Below are positions 1 through 5,306 of a stretch of DNA of 7,794 bases, one piece after another. A model generated the notes under the pieces. It did not search any database. It was not told where the DNA came from and saw nothing but the letters and a program-made list of their open reading frames with translations. The translations under genes and the position numbers were made by a program. The number at the start of each line of letters is the position of its first letter. Within the stretch, counting starts at the first letter, position 1. The DNA is taken from positions 1 to 7,794 of the forward strand of contig CAMLCW010000248.1 in NCBI GenBank assembly GCA_946478645.1, in the 5' to 3' direction. The DNA is from an uncultured Variovorax sp. Lineage in GTDB: Bacteria > Pseudomonadota > Gammaproteobacteria > Burkholderiales > Burkholderiaceae.

Positions 1-602
1 AGATGTGCGCGGTCGACCTGCTGGGCCAGGCCGAGCAAGGCCCGACCTCGCCCGCGATCCTGCTGACCACGAGCGAGAAGCTGGCCCACGACACCATGGC
101 CGAGATCGAGCGCCAACTGAAGGTGCTGCCGACCGCCGCGATCGCCGCGGTGAGCTGGGCCGAGTACGGGGAGGTGATCGTCTGCGACACGCAGGAAGAA
201 ATGCTCGCCAAGGCCAACGAGCTGGCCTTCGAGCATGTGCAGGTGCTCACGCGCGACCCCGACTACTTCCTCGAACGCATGACCAACTACGGCGCGCTGT
301 TCCTGGGCCCGCGCACCAACGTGAGCTTCGGCGACAAGGTCATCGGCACCAACCACACGCTGCCCACCAACCGCAACGCGCGCTACACGGGCGGGCTGTG
401 GGTCGGCAAGTTCCTGAAGACCTGCACCTTCCAGAGGGTGCTGACCGACGACGCCAGCGCGACCATGGGCGAGTACTGCTCGCGCCTGTGCCACATGGAG
501 AACTTCGCGGGCCACGGCGAACAGGCCAACCTGCGCGTGCGCCGCTACGGCACGCGCGCCGAGGTGCCCTGGTACGAGCCGGTGCCGGCGCTGGAACGAT
601 GA
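1..602 (+). CDS. Histidinol-dehydrogenase-family (HisD-like) NAD-dependent dehydrogenase, 3' part only
   Basis: The gene is cut by the left window edge; the frame is open from the edge, the first whole codon is at 3, and 199 C-terminal residues are visible (the family is about 430 long). Numbering from the Met at base 3, a DLLGQAE segment (5-11) matches the zinc-binding stretch of HisD. Glu77-His78 match the catalytic Glu-His pair, Asp111 and His171 match two zinc ligands, and GTNHTLPT (115-122) is a family signature. HisD enzymes oxidise an alcohol to an acid in two NAD-dependent steps in the cytoplasm. The [15 protein letters not shown] region and the catabolic neighbours suggest a paralogue acting on another hydroxylated substrate (known case: sulfopropanediol 3-dehydrogenase HpsN), not the histidine-biosynthesis enzyme; this is inference. 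Oddity: residue 12 is Gln where HisD has the zinc ligand His. The stop overlaps the next start (ATGA), implying translational coupling. Confidence 0.9.
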   Translation, partial: MCAVDLLGQAEQGPTSPAILLTTSEKLAHDTMAEIERQLKVLPTAAIAAVSWAEYGEVIVCDTQEEMLAKANELAFEHVQVLTRDPDYFLERMTNYGALFLGPRTNVSFGDKVIGTNHTLPTNRNARYTGGLWVGKFLKTCTFQRVLTDDASATMGEYCSRLCHMENFAGHGEQANLRVRRYGTRAEVPWYEPVPALER

Positions 603-1366
603 GCGGGTTGCCGGCTTCGCCGAGCTTTCGCGTCGACGGCCAACGCGCGCTGGTGACCGGCGCGGGCCGCGGCATCGGCCTGGCCGCGGCGGCCGCGCTC
701 GCGCGCGCCGGTGCGCACGTCACGCTGGCGGCGCGTTCCGAAGGGGAGCTGCGCGCGGCCTGCGAACTGATCCGCGCCGAAGGCGGCGCCTGCGCGCACA
801 TGGTGCTCGACGTGACCGATTCGGCCGCGGTCGCGCAAGCGCTCGGCGCGGCCGCGCCGTTCCAGATCCTCGTGAACAACGCGGGCCTGAACCGTCCCAA
901 GCCGCTGGTCGATGTGCAGGACGAAGACATCGACGCGGTGTTCGACCTCAACGTGAAGGCCACGCTCTACGTCACGCGCACCGTGGCGCGCAAGCTCGTC
1001 GAGGCGAAGCTGCCGGGCTCGATCATCAGCGTCTCGTCGCAGATGGGCGTGGTCGGCAGCCCGCGTCGCACGCTCTATTGCGCGAGCAAGCATGCGGTCG
1101 AGGGCATGACCAAGGCGCTGGCCTGGGAACTCGGCCCCGCGGGCATCCGCGTCAACACGGTGTGCCCGACCTTCATCGAGACCGCAATGACGGCCGGCAT
1201 GTTCGCCGACCCGGGTTTTCGCAGCTGGGTCACCGACCGCATCGCGCTCGGTCGGCTGGGCCGCACCGAGGAGATCATGGGCGCCATCGTGTTCCTCGCG
1301 AGCGAGGCCTCGAGCCTCGTCACGGGCAGCGCGCTGATGCTCGACGGCGGATGGAGCGCGGCATGA
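599..1366 (+). CDS. SDR-family NAD(P)-dependent oxidoreductase
   Basis: A 255-residue classical short-chain dehydrogenase/reductase of normal length. The sequence shows the dinucleotide-binding glycine motif TGAGRGIG (20-27), Asp71 in the LDVTD segment, NNAG (93-96), Asn118, Ser147, and the catalytic pair Tyr160/Lys164 in YCASK. A C-terminal LMLDGGWS segment closes the Rossmann fold as in FabG-like enzymes. The second beta strand ends in AAR, not in an Asp, which hints at NADP(H) preference (inference). It should oxidise or reduce a hydroxyl/keto group on a pathway intermediate in the cytoplasm; the substrate is unknown. The frame is open far upstream, but ATG 599 gives the canonical N terminus and overlaps the preceding stop as ATGA. 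Only a weak GGAA precedes it by a few bases, so translation probably depends on re-initiation after the HisD-like gene. Its own stop overlaps the LacI-type start in the same way. Confidence 0.93.
   Translation: MSGLPASPSFRVDGQRALVTGAGRGIGLAAAAALARAGAHVTLAARSEGELRAACELIRAEGGACAHMVLDVTDSAAVAQALGAAAPFQILVNNAGLNRPKPLVDVQDEDIDAVFDLNVKATLYVTRTVARKLVEAKLPGSIISVSSQMGVVGSPRRTLYCASKHAVEGMTKALAWELGPAGIRVNTVCPTFIETAMTAGMFADPGFRSWVTDRIALGRLGRTEEIMGAIVFLASEASSLVTGSALMLDGGWSAA
1353..1356 (+). promoter_or_regulatory. Shine-Dalgarno site for the LacI-type gene
   Basis: GGAG lies 6 bases before ATG 1363, inside the last codons of the SDR gene. It fixes the start of the regulator and shows that it has its own ribosome site in addition to the ATGA overlap. 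Confidence 0.55.
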
Positions 1367-2427
1367 AGCCCAAGGCCACCGCGCAGGACGTGGCGACGCT
1401 CGCCAAGGTGTCGCAGTCGGCCGTGAGCCGCACCTTCACGCCCGGCGCGAGCGTGTCCGATGAAACGCGCGAGCGCGTGATGATCGCGGCCAAGGCGCTC
1501 GGCTACCGCCCCAACGCGATGGCGCGCAGCCTGATCACGCGCCGCAGCCGCATCATCGCGCTGGTGATGGGCTACCTGGAGAACCAGTTCTATCCGCTGG
1601 TGATCGAGAAGCTCTCGCAGAAGCTGCAGAAGCAGGGCTACCACGTGCTGATGTTCATCAGCAACGGCGACGAGACCGACGGCGTGCTCGACGAGATCCT
1701 GCAGTACCAGATCGACGGCATCGTCATCGCGTCGGCCATGCTCTCGCCCGCGCTCGCGCGCCAGTGCGCCGACACCGGCGTGCCGGTGGTGCTGTTCAAC
1801 CGCGTGCCCGACACCAGCGCCTTCGCGCGCCACACCACGAGCGCGGTCACCTCCGACAACGTCGAGGGCGGGCGCATGGTGGCCAAGCTGCTGCTCGAGC
1901 GCGGCCACAAGCGCATCGCGTTCCTGGCGGGGCTCGAGAAATCATCGACTAACCACGAGCGCGAGCGCGGCTTCCGCGAGGAGCTGGCCGCCGCCGGTGC
2001 GTCGCTGTTCCGCCGCGAGGTGGGCCACTACGACTTCGCCCAGGCGGGCGAGGCCGCGCGCGCGATGTTCGCGAACCTGCCGGCCGCGCGCCGGCCCGAT
2101 GCGGTGTTCGTCGCCAACGACCACATGGCGATCGCCGTGATGGACGTGCTGCGCCAGGAGCTCGGCCTGCGCGTGCCCGAGGACGTGAGCGTGGTCGGCT
2201 TCGACGACGTGCCACAGGCCGCATGGGGCGCCTACCGCCTCACCACCGTCGTGCAGGCGGTCGAGCCGATGGTCGATGCCACGGTCGAGCTGCTGCACGA
2301 GCAGATGCACGACGACGCGCAGCCGCGCAACGTGATCGTTCCCTGCGCACTGATCGAGCGCGCCTCGGTACGCGCGGCCCCGGCGCGGCGCCGCCGCAGC
2401 AGCAGCGCCGCCAACGCTTCCGCCTGA
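1363..2427 (+). CDS. LacI/GalR-family transcriptional regulator
   Basis: A 354-residue protein with the standard LacI layout. The N-terminal helix-turn-helix is at about 7-26 (AQDVATLAKVSQSAVSRTF), with VSDETRERV (31-39) and LGYRPNAMARSL (46-57) forming the rest of the headpiece and the hinge helix. The periplasmic-binding-protein-like effector domain runs from about 63 to 330, with the recognisable IDGIVIA (117-123), VVLFNR (142-147), GHKRIAFLAG (181-190), FVANDHMA (249-256) and VSVVGFDD (275-282) segments. It is likely to repress the cluster until an intermediate or substrate binds. The gene sits inside the operon, overlapping the SDR stop, so it would be co-transcribed with what it controls and could form a feedback loop (inference). 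The C terminus carries a short Arg/Ala/Ser-rich tail (about 336-354) beyond the usual domain end. No convincing palindromic operator was seen in the window. Confidence 0.94.
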   Translation: MKPKATAQDVATLAKVSQSAVSRTFTPGASVSDETRERVMIAAKALGYRPNAMARSLITRRSRIIALVMGYLENQFYPLVIEKLSQKLQKQGYHVLMFISNGDETDGVLDEILQYQIDGIVIASAMLSPALARQCADTGVPVVLFNRVPDTSAFARHTTSAVTSDNVEGGRMVAKLLLERGHKRIAFLAGLEKSSTNHERERGFREELAAAGASLFRREVGHYDFAQAGEAARAMFANLPAARRPDAVFVANDHMAIAVMDVLRQELGLRVPEDVSVVGFDDVPQAAWGAYRLTTVVQAVEPMVDATVELLHEQMHDDAQPRNVIVPCALIERASVRAAPARRRRSSSAANASA

Positions 2428-2461
2428 GCGGAGCTTCTTTCCACCCACAGAAAAAAACCTT

Positions 2462-2466
2462 GGAGA
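2462..2466 (+). promoter_or_regulatory. Shine-Dalgarno site for the first Bug protein gene
   Basis: GGAGA with a 10-base spacer to ATG 2477. It lies in the 49-base gap after the LacI-type gene, the longest gap in the cluster. The gap also contains a run of seven A (2451-2457), unusual for this GC-rich DNA. No clear -35/-10 pair or operator palindrome was seen there. Confidence 0.7.
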
Positions 2467-2476
2467 CACACACCTC

Positions 2477-3457
2477 ATGCAATTCCGATTCCGCCCGCTG
2501 ATCGTCGCGGCCCTCGCGCTGGGCGCCTTGGTCGGCAACGGCCATGCGCAAGCGCCGGCCTGGCCGACCAAGCCGGTCAAGTACATCGTTCCCTTCTCGA
2601 CCGGCGGCGTGTCCGACGGCGTCGCGCGGCTCATCGCGCAGCATCTCGGCGAGCGGCTCGGGCAGCCGGTGGTGGTCGAGAACCGCCCGGGCGTCTCGGG
2701 CATCGTCGGCACGCAGGCCGCCGCGCGCGCGCCGGCCGACGGCTACACCGTGATGGGCGGCACCATCACCACGCACGCGGTGAACCCCTTCTTCACCAAG
2801 AACCTGGGCTACGACCCGGTGAAGGACTTCGTGCCCGTCAACATGATCGGCACGGTCAGCAACGTGCTCGTGGTGCCTGCGGAGAGCCGCTTCAATTCGG
2901 TGGCGCAGGTGATCGCCGAACTCAAGGCCAAGCCCGAAAGCCTGACCTACGGCACGGCCGGCGCGGGCACTTCGCAGCACCTGTCGGGCCAGTTGTTCGA
3001 GAACATCACGCACACGCGCATGCGCCAGATCATGTACAAGGGCGGCTCGCAGGCGATGGTCGACCTCGTGGGCGGGCAGATCGACATGGTGTTCGAGACC
3101 GTCGCGGCCGCGCGCCCGATGATCGAGGCCAAGCGCGTGAAGGTGCTCGGCATCACCTCGGCCAAGCGCCAGCCGAATCTGCCCGACGTGCCGACGCTCG
3201 CCGAGGCCGGCGTGACCGACTTCGAGATGCAGTCGTGGCAGGGCGTGTTCGCACCGGCCGGCACGCCCAAGCCCATCGTCGAGCGCCTGTCGCGCGAGCT
3301 CGCGGCCGTGGTCGCGATGCCCGAGGTGCAGGCGCGCCTGCGCGGCCTCGGCGTCGAGGCCGACGGACGCACGTCCGACGCGTTTGCCGCATTCCAGCGC
3401 GCCGAAATCGCCAAGTGGGGCAAGGTGATCAAGGACGCGAACATCCAGGCCGAATGA
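2477..3457 (+). CDS. Bug/TctC-family tripartite tricarboxylate transporter substrate-binding protein (first copy)
   Basis: A 326-residue periplasmic solute-binding protein. Residues 1-24 form a Sec signal peptide: basic MQFRFR, a hydrophobic stretch 8-20, and a likely cut after GHA (22-24). Family landmarks follow: [12 protein letters not shown] (29-40), an SD..AR segment (46-51), VVVENRPG (65-72), ADGYT (87-91), [11 protein letters not shown] (158-168), GGQIDM (199-204), LPDVPTLAE (235-243) and FAPAGTP (258-264). Bug proteins bind small carboxylates or related acids and may hand them to a TctA/TctB membrane pair; neither is in the window. The loop usually written PGG near the ligand is STGG here (41-44). 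It is followed 17 bases later, or by a 4-base overlap if the earlier start is used, by a second, clearly diverged family member. Confidence 0.95.
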   Translation: MQFRFRPLIVAALALGALVGNGHAQAPAWPTKPVKYIVPFSTGGVSDGVARLIAQHLGERLGQPVVVENRPGVSGIVGTQAAARAPADGYTVMGGTITTHAVNPFFTKNLGYDPVKDFVPVNMIGTVSNVLVVPAESRFNSVAQVIAELKAKPESLTYGTAGAGTSQHLSGQLFENITHTRMRQIMYKGGSQAMVDLVGGQIDMVFETVAAARPMIEAKRVKVLGITSAKRQPNLPDVPTLAEAGVTDFEMQSWQGVFAPAGTPKPIVERLSRELAAVVAMPEVQARLRGLGVEADGRTSDAFAAFQRAEIAKWGKVIKDANIQAE

Positions 3458-3459
3458 AC

Positions 3460-3464
3460 AAGGA
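3460..3464 (+). promoter_or_regulatory. Shine-Dalgarno site deciding the start of the second Bug protein
   Basis: AAGGA with a 10-base spacer to ATG 3475, the same spacing as at the first Bug gene. It lies just after the alternative in-frame ATG at 3454, so it supports 3475 as the main start. Confidence 0.65.
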
Positions 3465-3474
3465 CCTCTCTCTC

Positions 3475-4494
3475 ATGAACCGCCAAACATCTTCCTCTTT
3501 CTCTCCCGTGCGCCGCGCCATCGCGCTGGCCGCCGTCGCGCTCGCGGCCGTTGCGCCCGTCGTTCAGGCGCAGACGCCCCAAGGCCCCGATGGCTATCCC
3601 AACACCGGCCGCGTCGTCATCGTGGTGCCCTTCGCACCGGGCGGCGCCACCGACATCGTGGCGCGCCTCATGGCCGACGCGCTCGGCAAGCGCTGGGGCA
3701 CCGCCGTGGTGGTCGACAACAAGGCCGGCGCGGGCGGTGGCATCGGCACCGAGTACGTTGCGCGCGCCAAGCCCGACGGCTACACGCTGCTGCTCGGCAC
3801 GCAGACCGCGCTGGCCGTCAACCCCACGCTGCTGAAGAAGATCAGCTACCACCCCGAGAAAGACTTCGCACCCGTCACCGGCCTTGCGAGCACGCCGCTC
3901 GTGCTGCTGGCCGGCAACAAGTCGGGCGCCAAGGACGTGGGCGCGATGATCGCCGCGATCAAGGCCAAGCCCGACGCCGTCTCGTACGGCACCAGCGGCC
4001 CCGGCACCTCGCAGCACCTGACCACGCTGATGCTGCTCAACCGCATCAACGCCACCGCGGTGCACGTGCCGTACAAGGGCAGCAGCCAGTCGCTGGTGGA
4101 CCTGGCCGGCGGCCAGATCGACATGCAGTTCGACAACATGACCACCGCGCTCGCGTTCGCGAAGAACAACCAGGCCAAGGCGCTCGCGATCACCAGCGAC
4201 ACGCGCTCGCCGCTCGCGCCCGAGCTGCCGACCCTGGCCGAATCGGGCGTGCCGGGCTTCGAGGCCTCGACCTGGCTCGGCCTGCTGGCGCCCGCGGGCA
4301 CGCCGGCGCCGGTGGTGGCGTGGCTCAACAGCGAAGTGGTCGCGGTGCTCAAGCAGCCCGCCATGGCCGAGCGCCTCGCGGCGCAGGGCTTCACGCCCAA
4401 GCCGATGTCGCCCGAGGGCTTCCGCAAGTTCATCCAGGACGAGACGGTCAAGTTCGCGAAGGTCATCAAGACCAACAACATCGTGCTCGATTGA
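3475..4494 (+). CDS. Bug/TctC-family tripartite tricarboxylate transporter substrate-binding protein (second copy)
   Basis: A 339-residue periplasmic solute-binding protein counted from ATG 3475. The signal peptide has an n-region with PVRR (11-14), a hydrophobic core [15 protein letters not shown] (15-29) and a likely cut after VQA (30-32). Landmarks: [11 protein letters not shown] (47-57) with D60 and AR (63-64), VVVDNKAG (78-85), PDGYTLLLG (100-108), [11 protein letters not shown] (171-181), VPYKGSSQ (198-205), GGQIDMQFD (212-220), ELPTLAESG (250-258) and LLAPAGTP (270-277). It shares the fold and many motifs with the preceding gene but differs widely between them, so the pair probably binds different ligands or arose from an old duplication (inference). 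The in-frame ATG at 3454 overlaps the previous stop (ATGA) and would add seven residues before the signal peptide; 3475 is preferred because of its ribosome site. Confidence 0.94.
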   Translation: MNRQTSSSFSPVRRAIALAAVALAAVAPVVQAQTPQGPDGYPNTGRVVIVVPFAPGGATDIVARLMADALGKRWGTAVVVDNKAGAGGGIGTEYVARAKPDGYTLLLGTQTALAVNPTLLKKISYHPEKDFAPVTGLASTPLVLLAGNKSGAKDVGAMIAAIKAKPDAVSYGTSGPGTSQHLTTLMLLNRINATAVHVPYKGSSQSLVDLAGGQIDMQFDNMTTALAFAKNNQAKALAITSDTRSPLAPELPTLAESGVPGFEASTWLGLLAPAGTPAPVVAWLNSEVVAVLKQPAMAERLAAQGFTPKPMSPEGFRKFIQDETVKFAKVIKTNNIVLD

Positions 4495-4497
4495 GGC

Positions 4498-4502
4498 AAG
4501 GA
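4498..4502 (+). promoter_or_regulatory. Shine-Dalgarno site for the aldolase gene
   Basis: AAGGA with a 9-base spacer to ATG 4512, just after the stop of the second Bug gene. It fixes the aldolase start within a longer open frame. Confidence 0.65.
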
Positions 4503-4511
4503 ACCCACGCC

Positions 4512-5306
4512 ATGGACCATCACCATCCGATCGACACCCGCCTGCCAGCCATGCTGCGCAGCGGCCAGCGCCTGCGCGGCGTGTTCAACGCACTGCCGAG
4601 CCCGGCCATCGTCGAGATGTGCGGCTACGCCGGCTTCGACTTCGTCATTCTCGACAGCGAGCACGGCAGCGCCAACCTCGAGACCACCGAGCACATGCTG
4701 CGCGCCGCGCGCGCGAGCGGCATCGTGCCGGTGGTGCGCTGCCTGCGGCACGACATCGCGCGCATCCTCGACATGGGCGCGGGCGCGGTGCAGATCCCGA
4801 TGGTCGAGTGCGCCGAAGAAGCGCGCGAGCTGGTGCAGCAGGTGCGCTATCCCGGCATCGGCCGCCGCGGCAGCGCGTTCAGCCCGCGCGCCGCGGGCTA
4901 CGGCGCGTTCCCCGGCGCGGCCCACACGCAGCGCAGCAACGAGGGCATCGCGCTGATCGTGATGATCGAGACGCCCGAGGCGGTGGCGCAGGCCGCCGAG
5001 ATCGCCGCGGTCGAGGGCGTCGATGCGGTGTTCGTCGGGCCGAACGACCTCTCGCATGCGATGGGCTTCGGCAGCGACTGGAAGGCGCCCGAGGTCGAGG
5101 CCGAGATCGAGCGCGCGCTGCGCGCGGTGAGCGGCACCGGCACCTGCGCGGGCACCATCGCCCTCACGCCCGAGGACGAGGACAAGTACGGCGCCTGGGG
5201 CGCGCGCTACTTCGCGAGCGTGACGACGAGCCTCATCACGCGCGCGTTCCAGCAGGCCTCGGCGGCCGGTGGGCGCCGCGTGGGCGAGGCGAAGCTGGGC
5301 TACTGA
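4512..5306 (+). CDS. HpcH/HpaI-family class II aldolase (2-keto-3-deoxy-acid aldolase type)
   Basis: A 264-residue protein, the normal length for the family. By alignment from memory with E. coli HpaI, the catalytic and binding residues are present: DSEH (48-51) with His51 matching the catalytic His45, VPVVR (72-76) with Arg76 matching Arg70, Glu153 in VMIET as the first metal ligand, and Asp179 in FVGPNDLSHAMG (174-185) as the second. VQIPMV (93-98) and RYPGIGRRG (112-120) are further family signatures. Such enzymes use a divalent metal to split 2-keto-4-hydroxy acids into pyruvate (or a related keto acid) and an aldehyde in the cytoplasm; the exact substrate is not readable. HpaI has Gln two residues before the Glu ligand; here it is Met151, also seen in relatives. 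The N terminus is His-rich (MDHHHP). As the last gene of the cluster it probably performs the C-C cleavage step. Its final 7 bases overlap the convergent kinase gene. Confidence 0.93.
   Translation: MDHHHPIDTRLPAMLRSGQRLRGVFNALPSPAIVEMCGYAGFDFVILDSEHGSANLETTEHMLRAARASGIVPVVRCLRHDIARILDMGAGAVQIPMVECAEEARELVQQVRYPGIGRRGSAFSPRAAGYGAFPGAAHTQRSNEGIALIVMIETPEAVAQAAEIAAVEGVDAVFVGPNDLSHAMGFGSDWKAPEVEAEIERALRAVSGTGTCAGTIALTPEDEDKYGAWGARYFASVTTSLITRAFQQASAAGGRRVGEAKLGY

Noticed and set aside
5..598. N-terminal extension of the SDR frame back to base 5
   Set aside because: This part overlaps the HisD-like gene in another frame and is Arg-rich without motifs. The SDR fold begins normally after ATG 599.
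1..602. Naming the first gene hisD or hpsN
   Set aside because: The context argues against histidine biosynthesis, and no sulfonate-specific residue set could be verified from the partial sequence, so only the family is given.
2451..2457. A7 run before the first Bug gene as part of an intrinsic terminator or operator
   Set aside because: On the + strand a terminator needs T after a stem, and no LacI-type palindrome is centred here. It is noted only as unusual composition in the gap.
3235..3453. Longer start for the second Bug protein inside the first Bug gene
   Set aside because: The extension is Arg/Gly-rich and lies ahead of a clear signal peptide; ATG 3475 has a ribosome site and ATG 3454 is the only plausible alternative.
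2477..4494. The two Bug genes as a recent tandem duplication
   Set aside because: Only the family motifs match; intervening residues, signal peptides and lengths differ too much for a recent event.
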